A stretch of DNA of 64,000 nt, from contig JAOANR010000002.1 of the NCBI GenBank assembly GCA_030278955.1, positions 20,446,057 through 20,510,056 on the forward strand, written 5' to 3'. Source of the DNA: Hygrophila difformis. Taxonomy: Eukaryota > Streptophyta > Magnoliopsida > Lamiales > Acanthaceae. The notes under the pieces are model-generated. The model searched no databases. It had not been told where the DNA came from and saw only the letters and a program-made list of their open reading frames with translations. Numbering within the stretch: position 1 is the stretch's first letter; each line of letters begins with the position of its first letter. Shown piece by piece: positions 52,937-63,503 of this stretch. A program made the position numbers and the translations under genes.

Positions 52937-54679
52937 ATGAGAATCATTACCTGTAATCTGAGGGGCTTCAATGGGGTGGTTAGGAGGAGAGCAGTGGCGC
53001 GCATGTGTAAGAAAGCGAAACTAACAATTCTCTGCTGCCAAGAAACAAAAATGGGGGAGGTAAATGAAAGAGTGGTTAGGCGGATATGGGGATCGGGTGG
53101 GTTCAATTACCAGTTCCAACCGGCTATAGGGAACTCGGGTGGTATCTTGGTAATATGGGATAGCTGCAGCAACTCATTTAATCTAGTTGAGAAAGGGCAT
53201 CACTACCTATGGGTGAAAGGCTCCATCCGAGAGGTACATGGGACTATCAAGTTGTTATGCATTCACACCCCAAACAATCGCAATGACAGAGCTGAATTAT
53301 GGCAGCTAATATCCGAAAAGTGCAACACAAATAATGGTGATTGGTGGTGTCTCTCTGGAGACTTCAACACCGTATTAGAAGAGGAAGAGAGGATGGGGGC
53401 GAGCGAAGATTCGGGCTCGATCAGTGATTTTAGGGAATTTGTTGATCAATTAGGCCTCATAGATATACCGATGGAAGGGGGAAAGTTTACGTGGTTCGAT
53501 AGGGGAGGAAGAGCTTGCAGCAGACTTGATCGGTTTCTCATTTCGCCGGGTTTTCTCAATCTGGAGGGAGGCCTAGTGCAAAGACGTGGGGAAACAATCA
53601 CGTCCGATCACTATCCTGTAATTCTAGAAATGGGGGAGAGGGATTGGGGCCCTAAACCTTTCCGACTGTACAACTATTGGATGCAAGACAAGGGGTTTAA
53701 CGAGATTGTTTCAGAAATATGGGGGGTGTCTGAAGCCAGGAGATCGGATACAAGGTGCAGGGGGATCTTTGAAAAACTTAGATACATGAAAGGAAAGCTT
53801 AGAGCTTGGGAAGGTTACGGGGCGGGAGTGGTGGAGCAGAAGCTGGTGTCTCTTGCTGAAGAGATCAAGCATTTAGAAGATAGTATGACCGGGCCTGGTA
53901 CAGATGAGGCTACCAGGAAGCTATGGCTGGAAAAAAAGGTCGAGTTGAACAAAGTTATTCTGGCGGATGAGCAAAGGTGGCTTCAAAAATCGAGAATTAA
54001 ATGATTGAAAGAGGGTGACAATAACTCCAGGTTTTTCCATAGTGTAGCATCACTACGCAGACGACACAGTAATATTGGAGTTATTAACAGAGGGGGGGTA
54101 GTGGTGGACGACCTGAGAGCGATAAAGGCAATGGCTTTCAGTTATTTTAAAAAAGCATTTGCAAAAAACCATGACGAAGTGTTTCACTCAGATTCTTTAG
54201 GTCTGAACAAATTGGGAGAGGCGAGAATACAATGGTTGGAAAGGGAGTTCTCGGAGGAAGAAGTGAGAGAAGCAATTTGGAGTTGCGATGGGAATAAAGC
54301 CCCGGGACCGGATGGATATAATTTGGAGTTCTATAAGAAATATTGGAATTCAATTAAATCTGATGTCTTGCAGGTGTTTAAAGACCTCGAAAATAATGGG
54401 CGGCTGCCAAAGGAAGCAGGTGGATCATTCATTGTATTAATCCCCAACGTGACAGCTCCTACGGACTTTAAAGACTTTCGTCCGATATCTTTGGTTGGTA
54501 GTGTCTACAAGATCGTTGCAAAGGTACTGGCCATTCGATTGAAAGGGGTGATGGATGAATTAATTGGTAACTCGCAAATGGCGTTTGTAAAAGGACGTCA
54601 AATTTTAGATGGAGCTTTGATCGCATCGGAGGTTATTCAATCCACGGCTGCTGCGGGACGCGTGGGATTTTGTCATTAA
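52937..54679 (+). pseudogene. LINE G ORF2: endonuclease and RT N-terminus
   Basis: From MRIITCNLRGFNGV at 52937. The endonuclease motifs are all present: NLRGF, CQETK, SGDFNTVL, RLDRFLISPGF and SDHYPV. A TGA at 54002-54004 replaces a Trp codon; the same frame continues with LKEGDNNSRFFHSVA, GNKAPGPDGYNLEFYKKYW, DFRPISLVGSVYKIVAKVLA and QMAFVKGRQILDGALIASEV. It ends at 54679, where a one-base shift leads into the next segment. Confidence 0.88.
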
Positions 54680-54680
54680 A

Positions 54681-56612
54681 TTGGATCTCGCCAAAGCTTA
54701 CGATAATGTCTCTTGGGCGAATATGTTCCGGACTATGGAATCAATGGGGTTCGGGGCTAGATGGGTGAATTGGATGAAAGAATGCATCTCCAAAGCCACA
54801 GCAGCAGTGCTGATAAACGGGTCCCCCACAAAATACTTCAATCTTCAAAAGGGCCTGCGTCAAGGAGATCCACTGTCCCCCTACTTGTTTCTACTGGTGG
54901 CTGAAATCTTGAATAAGCTCATTGGCAAGGCGACTCTAAGGGGGCTGGTAAAAGGATTCAAATCTAGCAAGGACGGACCGATAATCACACACCTCCAGTA
55001 CGCCGACGACACCATCCATTTCTGTGAAGCCGAGCTGTACCAGATTATCATTATTAAACGCCTGCTCACTTGCCTGACGTTAACCACAGGACTCTGCATC
55101 AACTTCGAGAAGAGTAATGTTATGGGAATAAATTGCACAAAAGAAATGGTGGAGGAGGCTGCATCTTTGTTGGGATGTGGTGTTGGTACATGACCCTTAA
55201 AGTATCTCGGCTTTCCCATAGGAGGAAGGTGCAACAGCATATCAATATGGCAACCAATCCTGGAGAAGGTAGAGAAACGATTGGCGGGTTGGAAAGGGAG
55301 AATGTTATCTCCAGCGGGAAGATTGTGCTTGATTAAATCGGTAATGAATAGCCTCCCTATATACTTCCTCTCAATATTCAAAGTTCCTAGAACTGTGGTG
55401 GATCGTTTGGAGCAATACAAACGTCGATTTCTATGGAATGAATGGGATGGTGCAAGACGCTTGCACACTATAAGTTGGGATAAGCTGTGTCGTCACAAGG
55501 AGATAGGGGGTTTGGGAATTTGGGAGATAAGTCAATTCAACTCAGCACTCCTTCTCAAGTGGAAGTGGAGATTTGGGAAAGAATTTACATTATGGAAAGA
55601 AGTGATCGATGCGAAGTACTACAGAGGCAAAAATCCCATCGTGCCGGATGCCAAGGCTGGCCGCACCACCTGGGGCAGGATCTGCGAAGCGTGGGCCGAA
55701 CTAAGGATGGAAGACCAGAGAGAGGGGTTTATTATCCAAGTGGGTAACGGTGAAAGATCTCGTTTCTGGCATGACTCGTGGGTGGCGGAGTGCACGACCT
55801 TGAAAGATCTCTTTCCACGAATTTATGTGCTTGCTAATAATAAAGATGGACTGATTTCAGAATTTGGCCTTTGGACGGGGTTCGTTTGGGAATGGAGCAT
55901 TCCATTGAGGAGACAGTTATTCGATTGGGAGGTGAATATTTGGAACGAACTGCTATTATTATTAAGAGAGACGAAATTGAACAGATATTCGGTGGACAGG
56001 GCTGTTTGGAAGAAAGAAGTAAATGGGAACTTCACCACCAAATCGTGCTGGCTAAGAAATGCAAGTCAGGAAACCGAGACTTGGAAAAAGACGTGGATCC
56101 TGTTATGGAAGTCTAAGTGTCCATAAAAGGTCAAGTTTCTTGTATGGAGGGTGATCAATAACTCATTACCAGTTAGACAGACACTATTCAACAGGGGGTG
56201 CCTCAATGGGTCAAACATAATGTGTGAAATTTGTGGGAAGGAGGAGGAGACAGTAGATCACCTATTCGGCCAATGCGAACTAGCAAGCACACTTTGGTAC
56301 CAAGGGCTGTCATGGTTTGGGGTGGTGGGAGCATGTCTTAACAGGGCAAGGGATATACTTGGATGGTGGTTGAATGCCTACCTGAGGCAAGACAGGAAAA
56401 AATGGTGGATACTCACGGGCTTGGCGATTTGTTGGTCAATCTGGAAATTCCGAAATAATTTGATTTTTCAGGGACAAAGAACGACTACCAGTGAAATAGT
56501 GGAAGAGATAAAGTGGCACGTTTGCTTGTGGTGGAGGGCGTTCAGTGAGACTACAGACACTAACGTGAATGTAATGGAGGAAGGATTTCCTGATGGTGTT
56601 TCAGGTTACTAA
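54681..56612 (+). pseudogene. LINE G ORF2: RT core, RT C-terminus and zf-RVT
   Basis: A single frame with TGA at 55191-55193 (replacing the Trp of the GTWPMNYLG motif in LINE E) and TAA at 56124-56126. Motifs: LAKAYDNVSWANMF, LRQGDPLSPYLF, catalytic YADD at 54999-55010, PAGRLCLIKSVMNSLPIYF and HTISWDKLCRHKEIGGLGIW. The zf-RVT segment is CEICGKEEETVDHLFGQC. The frame ends in the linker before RNase H. Confidence 0.88.
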
Positions 56613-57261
56613 AATGGAGGAAAAAGGAATCAGACAAGGTCTTACGTGGGTGCGCCCGGAGAAGGGATGGTGGAAGATCAACACGGATGGTTCGTCGATG
56701 GGAAATCCGGGCCCGGCGGGAGTTGGAGGAGTGATTAGAAATGACAAGGGAGATGTTATTTTCATACTGTCAGATTCCATCGGGTGTGCGGACTCCACCG
56801 AGGCGGAGATAACAGCTATCGATCGTGTGTGTAAAGCCTTAATTCGGGATCAGGGGTTCCCATTACAAAAATTATGTTTTGAATGTGATTCCAAGAACGT
56901 AGTTGGGTGGTTGAAAGAGCCTGGTTCGGTGCCATGGAGATTTCATGATATGTTGGGGCCGTTCCTGGAGATCCGTAATCATGCTGGGACAGTTTTGATT
57001 CAACACATTTTAAGGGAACGCAATGCCGAAGCTGATATGTGGGAAAAAGGGGTGCTGCAGGGGGCGGATCAATTGAAGAATGGAGGTTGTAACCTTATGG
57101 TGGCTCTGTGGGTTGAAAACGAAATAATGATACCGATCAACGGGCAAAATGATGGGCGAATGGAGATGGATCGGTTGAGGTCTGGGTCAAGAGATGCTAT
57201 TCTGAACAATAGGGCGGTGGGACAATTTAAGCTGAGGGACAGATTTGTCGGACAAAATTGA
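56593..57261 (+). pseudogene. LINE G ORF2 C-terminus: RNase H
   Basis: 222 open codons in a new frame, overlapping the previous one by 20 bp. RNase H acids: Asp in KINTDGSSMGNPGPAG, Glu in DSTEAEITAIDRVCKAL, Asp in CFECDSKNVVGWL and Asp in RERNAEADMWEKG. About 70 extra residues follow the domain compared with LINE E (LKNGGCNLMVALWVENE to FVGQN). Confidence 0.88.
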
Positions 57262-58869
57262 GGACGTTGCATTGTGACTGATACCTCTGACTGATATCTA
57301 TGAATAAAGCTGTCTGGTTTTTCTTTTTTTATTACTCTCTCTTACAGGTTGACGCTATTGCTGGTGCATTGCGGGGGATGATGAAGATGTAAATTGGGGC
57401 GATATTGTTGCCGGCCTTTGATCGAGTTAAGTGGCTGCTGTGGTGATCAGTAACGCCCGGAGAAGCAAAGTGAAGTGAAACATTATGGCCACATAACACA
57501 ATTTGGTGGAGACACTCTGGAAAGGAAGATGATACAGACATGAAGCATGTTAATCCATTGACAAGCAATACTGGTGAGATCTGAGCCTTATCTGACCTTC
57601 ATTCGAGTTTGCGTGGGAGTCATTTTGTGAATTCTTGAACTGGCTTCAATCACACATGCCGAGCCTGTGTATATTTTCAATTCAATGCATCGAAAATGAA
57701 TAGGGCATTTAGGTTGAACCATCTCAGATTCTACAGAATACCATACTTTCCTACACCCTTGTGAACTATGTCCTGAGCCAAATTGATATTATTTTCCCTC
57801 CTTTATCTCTGCGTTTTGAATCCTGCATCATCACCCTACCCCATGTCATAGCCATTAATAACCTTTGCACCCTGGGGATTTATGGAATTGTCTGTTAATG
57901 ATTCATGTGGATAAATCGAACGTTGCTGCATTATTGTCGATCATTAGATGCGTTTGGAGGGCTGCTTATCCGGGTGGGTCTGTTTTCATTAGGAAATTAC
58001 GGGAAGGAAAGTTGATTGGCTTTTGGGTGGAGGGCGGAAATGTTTTTGGAAAAACTTGGGGTTATGCCTGTTTTGATGGGTTATTGGTAGTTGTTTAAAA
58101 AAAAAAGTAGAAGAAGAAGAAAAAAAAAGGAGGAGAAAAAAAATTCGATAATAAATAAAAAGGAGACAGGTATTACCAGTTTTGAACGGAGTGGCTTCTG
58201 GATGGATGAGTAAGGGTGGTATAGTGAGAATTGTTTTTTTTAGTGGTAAGAGCATAGAGTTGAGGAAGTGACTCAAGGCTTTGTAGGTCAATTGTGGAAT
58301 TGGTTGGTTTTCTCTCGCTGAGTTTCTGTTCTTGCAACATGAAGTGATCGATCCAGTGAGCATTCTCAGACAGCTCTATAATCCCCGCTGGCCATATTTG
58401 CAATCCATCTACCCATTGTCTTGGACCTAATTTCTTACCCTTTAATTGCCCTTTGATTTCGATGTATTGGACTTGAACATTTCTACAGGGGAGGTATGTT
58501 GGTTGAAACAAGGGGATGAAATTGCAATTGAGATACACCACTGGTGAGTTCGTTTTTCGCCTGGAGAATGATGGAGCGGATCCCAAAATACTGTGTGTAG
58601 TTGATATCGACGTCGTCGAGTGCTTATATCGCATGAAGTTGTTGTTGTTGGGAACGATGGACTTTGTGGCCTCGATTATGATCCTGACTTTCGACATATA
58701 ACAGGTTGATGGGGCAGTAATGGTCATTGTGTCAAAAGTGCTATGTATCCTGCGATGCACTCTGAAAATCATTGATTTTGTCTCTTTGGATTTGGGATTT
58801 TACTCATTGTACGACATGTACATCTCATTTGGATCAAATGGAATAAAAGAATGTTTTTCTCAAAAAAAA
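57262..58869 (+). other. LINE G long 3' segment, possible transduced sequence
   Basis: 1.6 kb after the ORF2 stop. 57303-57308 is AATAAA. An intron-acceptor-like TTACTCTCTCTTACAG precedes 57349. An A-run with GAAGAAG repeats lies at 58098-58150, and about 710 bp later the element ends in AATAAAAGAATG and poly(A). The last part carries a 199-codon minus-strand open frame (58772-58173). This fits read-through transcription into downstream DNA of a source locus, carried along as a 3' transduction. A long family-specific 3' end is the alternative. Confidence 0.5.
58173..58772 (-). other. Antisense 199-codon open frame in the LINE G 3' segment
   Basis: Open on the minus strand from ATG 58772 to the stop at 58173-58175. 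It includes LGPRQWVDGLQIWPAGIIEL and SENAHWIDHFMLQEQKLSER. Composition is protein-like rather than low-complexity, which is unusual for antisense DNA of this length. No family is recognised and no intron or promoter is evident. It could be a captured piece of a host gene or chance. Confidence 0.25.
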
Positions 58870-58885
58870 AAGAGCTAGTATAACA

Positions 58886-60312
58886 CTATCTTTTAAAATG
58901 TCTGAATTCGAAATGTTGCAGTTTATATTTATATATGTACTTTAAAAAATTACTGCTATAGGATCACCCGTAGAGTTTATAAGAATATCATCCGAAAATG
59001 TCACATCTAATTGTACATCTCCAAAATCAATAGCCGCTTTACCATCACCTATATCAACTATCCATTTTTCAAATTTTATGTCATATAAAAATTTCATTGT
59101 AAACAACAATTCTTGTGGTATCTTGAGTTAATCATTTTAAATTGCATATTAATATTTTTAGCCACATCTTTCTAGTGACACGAAATATTACAACATAATT
59201 GTTCATAGCTAAAAATTGGTTTTGAAAAATAAAATCCGACATTCTTTAAAGATTGACATTGACTTTTGTTTATAATTCTAGCAAAATAAATAGTGAGTGA
59301 GAATTTTCTCATCAAATCGAATAAAAAATTTGGTTAAATCAAATAGACTCATAAGCATTCTACCAATCAAGAATTTTCTACTTTCATGGTTTTCCGAAAA
59401 TTAGTTTAACCTCAACTATCTAGTTCCGCATCTTGGTTACTATCAACCTACTTCCATTACATAATTTATTTGATGGATATATATTCCTAAGAAGCATGAC
59501 TATGGAACCCTCATTCAACTATATTTCATGATTCAGTAATCCGGAACAATTGATTGTGTCTAGATATTCCGGTGAAAATAATTCATTGGCATTATCTATG
59601 CTTTCACCATTTTGACAAATATTTTGAAAACTGATATATATATATATATACATTTTCATTTGCAGATATATGCTAATGATGTAATTATTGATTTTAGCAA
59701 TAATCTCATTGGTAGGGGTTAATATATAGTAAAAATTTGTGGATTTGAAGTTGTACAGTTTATATTTGTATAAGTACTCTCAACATTGCCGCTATAGAAT
59801 CTCTCGTAGAGTTTATAAAATTATAATTTGAAAATGTCACATATAATTGTACATCTTCAAGATTAATACCAGCGTTACCAATTACGATCACGTACATGAA
59901 GTATTCATTGTGTAAATTTTTGCCAGTAAATAACATTTTTTATAGTATCTTAAGTTAATAAATCTGAATTACATATTAATACTTCGAGTCCCCTCTTTAC
60001 AGTGACATGAGATATTGCAACATATCACTGACATGGGCAAAAAGTGATTTTTGAAGATAGAGTCTAACCTTCTTTAAAGGTTATCTACTTTTTTTTTATT
60101 TTGTTTTTTTATAGTCATAGTAAAACAAACTGCAAGTGGAATTTTTTCCTCTGAAAATGAATGGAGAATTTGGTTAATTCAGACGGGCTCATAATCATTC
60201 TACTAATCAAGAATTTTCATCCAAATATTGAGTTTTGTTATAATGAGAAGAGAGGTAAAATAATTTTCTGATGTAAGTTTTTTGCAGGTAGAATTCTCGT
60301 CCCAATCTAATG
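58886..60312 (-). pseudogene. Helitron helicase remnant, segment 2 (tandemly duplicated)
   Basis: On the minus strand, motifs of the Pif1-like helicase of plant Helitrons appear in changing frames. In order from the CACTA site: IMSPSELTKF and LKKVRLYLQKSLFAH near 60200-60000; then IG-x-AG with DSIAAM near 59880-59790; PTNEIIAKINNYI near 59715; YLDTINCSGLLNHE near 59560; VMLLRNIYPSNKLCNGSRLIV near 59510-59440. Then a second, diverged C-terminal motif near 59370-59160 and WIVDIGDGK with STGDPIAVI near 59070-58950. At the LINE G site it reads VILALINEI. The order shows a tandem duplication with a period of about 840 bp. Many stops: a dead relic. Confidence 0.7.
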
Positions 60313-61839
60313 CACTACAAAAAAATCGCTGGGAGGCAAGGACACATTTTCGTCGCCTATGTCCTCGTCTCCAGCTGTAGGCGAGGAAACAGGCGACGAA
60401 AACGTGTGTCGCCTAGATGTTGGTCGCCTTCCCATGTTCGTCAAGCAATTCCTCGCCTACGGGGCAAGGAAGTAGGCGACGACATGGGCAAGGAGTTTGG
60501 TGAGGAACAAGGCGAGGAAATGAGCGAGGAACTAGGCGAGGATAAAGGTGACGAATTTGGCGAGAAAAGCCAAGACGAAAACAGGATTTCGTCGCCCATG
60601 TCCTCACCTCCCATATATATTTTTTTTTAAAAAAAAATAATAATTTTTTATATATTATTTTTTCCCTAATACTAGTTTCTCTTATTCCTTGTTCATCAAC
60701 AATTTAAAAAGTGTCGAAAACACATTAAATATGAAATACTACAAATATAAAGTTCATAAACACATCTCATTTCAAACAAAAAAAAAATCTTATATAATGT
60801 ACATCATACATATATGTGTCTGCCATGTTCATGTATTGATCTATTCAAAAAAAAAAAAAAAGCATCTTTGTAGTAATACAAAATCTAACCCACTATCTTT
60901 TTCCGAAGATTTGGCAACCAAATAAAGAGAGTTAACTTCTTCCAGATTCGCCTGCAAAAGATAAATGGGATTACTGTAAGTGTATACTTCTACATTGTTC
61001 TGTCTTGATAAATTCTGAAGCATACTTCTAGCCTTTAACTACATTTGATATAATGATCAGTAATTCATTTCTCCAGTGGAAAAGGTATTTAACAAATTAA
61101 AATCCACATCATTCCCAAAAACCAGCATAAAACAATGGAAACATAAAATAGTACCCCAATCTAGCGTCCCTGCTAGCGATTAGAGAATAGAGGCTGGAGG
61201 CGAGCGGTATGCGCAGGAGACCGTCGATGAGGAGGAGGGCAGCGGCGGCAGACGGGCGATTGGAGCAATGGAGAGGGCTCACCGATTAGTGATTTGGACA
61301 GCGAGCAAAGAGAGGGAGGTGTCGGACTCGTGTGGCAGCGTCGCTGTTCGAGATTGGAGACCGGAGGCTGGAGGCGAGCGGTGTGCGCAGGAGACCATCG
61401 ATAAGGAGGACAGCACGGCGGCGGACGGGCGATTGGAGAGATGGAGAGGCCTCCGGCGTGAAAGATCAACAATGGTGGTGGAGGCTGTGTTTTTCCGACT
61501 CTCCACTCTCTCAAAACTCGATTATAGCAGCTGGAATTTGGGGAGGGTTCTCTATTTGGGCGGGCTAAGGCTTAATCAGAATAAATTTGGAAGAATGCGA
61601 TGGAAGCTAACTTTTTCGCCCCAGTTCTCGCTCCCAAACGTGGACATTTACTTCATCGCCATAATCCTCGCTACAATGTGAGAAAATTGTGTATACTGGC
61701 GGCGATCTGCATAATAGTCGCCCTATTCGTCGCCTCCGGGGCGAGGAAACAGTTTTCTCGCTCCAATCATCGCCTCCGGGCGAGGAAAAGTATGTTCCTC
61801 GCCCCATGTTCATCGCCTACAGGCTTAATTCTTGTAGTG
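60313..61839. mobile_element. Non-autonomous CACTA transposon
   Basis: 1527 bp with ends CACTACAAAAAAATCGC and TTAATTCTTGTAGTG and the 3-bp target duplication ATG (60310-60312, 61840-61842). The first 290 bp and last 230 bp are full of short GGCGA/TCGCC words (GGCGACGAA, GGCGAGGAA), typical subterminal repeats. There is no transposase; the interior is AT-rich (60610-61150) and then GC-rich with a direct repeat at 61183-61447. It would need an En/Spm-like transposase in trans. The short open frames inside are repeat readings. Confidence 0.93.
61183..61447. repeat. Direct repeat inside the CACTA element
   Basis: A GC-rich block of roughly 100 bp (GGCTGGAGGCGAGCGGT, GTGCGCAGGAGACC, GGCGGACGGGCGATTGGAG) occurs at about 61183-61280 and again, slightly changed, at about 61348-61447. 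It explains the similar frames seen in both strands here. Confidence 0.8.
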
Positions 61840-61842
61840 ATG

Positions 61843-62290
61843 GAATACCAAATCTAGAATCTGCAATCCTACCTCTTGGAATGAGTAAGGGTGCTATTCC
61901 ATTGGATGCTACAGGCAACACAATATTACATTTACCGTAAAAGACTAAACATAATATTTTCTAGATAAATTATCGATAAATGTCTTGTCAATTCCACCAC
62001 GTAAAGAAAAATGAATCACCACTCATTACTATCAACTACAGACATTATTTTATTATAAACATTATTCTCATCATCAACTAACAAAGGTAATATTAGCATG
62101 ATCCGCTTTCATTTCATTCTTATTATAATATGTCTCTTCTAGTATCAATAGATTATTTGTTTCAGACGTTAAAACTTCATTCAGTACTGGCATTCCAGAG
62201 AAAATTTTCAAACTTATAAAATTTGCAGCAATTAGTCTTTCAATATATACTTACTTTGATCATTCACAATCACAATTTTCTAGCAAAGCT
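61843..62290 (-). pseudogene. Helitron helicase remnant, segment 1 (N-terminal)
   Basis: Minus-strand reading from about 62262: YIERLIAANFISLKIF, NNLLILEETYYNKNEMKADH and YNKIMSVVDSNEW. Then FIFLYVVE leads into a degraded Walker A zone, and after frame changes VASNGIAPLLIPRGR and DSRFGIP. This is the start of the Helitron-type Pif1 helicase (upstream linker, motif I, motif Ia). The CACTA element cuts it at 61843; the next codons are at 60312. No Rep or Helitron-N domain is visible further right. Confidence 0.72.
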
Positions 62291-63503
62291 ATATTTGTTT
62301 TTCGTCAATTGCAAATCTGTTAAAATATAAATTAATTAATTACATCATCCATTTTTTAAGTGTCACACTTTCTCTTTTTGGGTGTTTGGAATTAAGTGTT
62401 ACATTGCCATATTTGAATGTTTTGAAGGTTAATAATTTTTACAGATGCAGCAATAAAATTTAAAATAAAAAATAAAAAATAATAAAATATAAAATAGATA
62501 AAATAAAAAAATTCAAATAAATAAACTCCAACATAGATAAAATAAAAAATGTAAAATTTCATCTTTCAAGTCTTTTTAAAAGTGAATATATAGTGACATG
62601 ATAGGATGATAGAGTGGGAATTTAGAAGTAAATGATAGATTTTATACACGATAGACTAAAATCTATAATGAATAAATAAACAAATGCGAAAATATAAAAT
62701 TAGTAAATTAAAAAATAAAAAATAATATAGATAAAATAAGATATGCAAATTTTCAAATTTCAAATCTTTCAAATCTTTTTAAAAGTGAATTTTAGGAATT
62801 CCATATATTTCAAAAATCGAAAATCTATAATAAATAAATAAATAAATGTGAAATCTAAAATTGATAAATTAAAAAAGGCAAAAATTTATAAAAAATTAAA
62901 AACTTTAAATGGAGACACCACATTAAATGTATGATGGGTTGTTCACTAATGCTTTAATATATATATATATATATAGATTTGTTTAGAATGGTATAAAATT
63001 TTTTAGGTTATTAATCATTTTATATTAATCAATAATGTTTCATATTATCAATGTAATATTTTTATTTAATATATGATTATTATATTCCTTATATTGATAT
63101 ATGATTATATATTTTTTAGACATAAATTATTAACCTAATTTAATTTATTTAATGATATTATAATATTAATATTTTTTTAAAAATATTATGTATACAATCA
63201 AATATATATTTGTAATCAGTTATATCTTTCTAAAATATATATGAAGATTTTGTCAAGATTTTGTTATATTAATAGATAGATTATTTTCTAAATATAGATA
63301 TTGATGATGTGTCCGATGACGTGTAATTAGTAAGCAGATTATGTGTAAACCCAATCTGCCTATGTGTTTTAATAAGAGCCGTTGATCTAAAAATGAGCAT
63401 ATAATGACTGATTAACCCTTTAAAATTAAGAATGATGAATTAAATTTAATAAGGACAAAAGAGTCTGCACATGCCAAAAAGTATTCAGGATTTATTATAT
63501 AGA
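62291..63503. other. AT-rich repetitive intergenic DNA
   Basis: No gene. 62455-62880 contains degenerate repeats of A-rich units (AGATAAAATAA, TCTTTCAA, TCTTTTTAAAAGTGAAT) with spacing of about 200 bp. A (TA)n run of about 20 bp is at 62958-62977. 63000-63300 is very AT-rich. A MITE-like start (ATCATCCATTTTTTAAGTGTCAC) lies near 62345. Confidence 0.5.

Larger units (their letters stand above)
50688..58869 (+). mobile_element. L1-type LINE retrotransposon G with extended 3' end
   Basis: 8.2 kb, plus strand, with 16-bp target duplication AAGAGCTAGTATAACA (50672-50687, 58870-58885) and an A-run at 58862-58870. Same family layout as LINE E (RRM ORF1, endonuclease, RT, zf-RVT, RNase H) but a diverged copy in opposite orientation. 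After the RNase H stop it continues for 1.6 kb, with an internal A-rich tract at about 58098-58150 before the final poly(A). LINE E has only 258 bp there. The coding part has at least five in-frame stops and four frame changes. Confidence 0.92.

Noticed and set aside
60310..60630. Glu/Gly-rich 106-codon frame
   Set aside because: It is a reading of the GGCGA subterminal repeats of the CACTA element.
61268..61681. 137-codon frame in the CACTA element
   Set aside because: It runs through the internal GC-rich direct repeat and the subterminal region and shows no domain.
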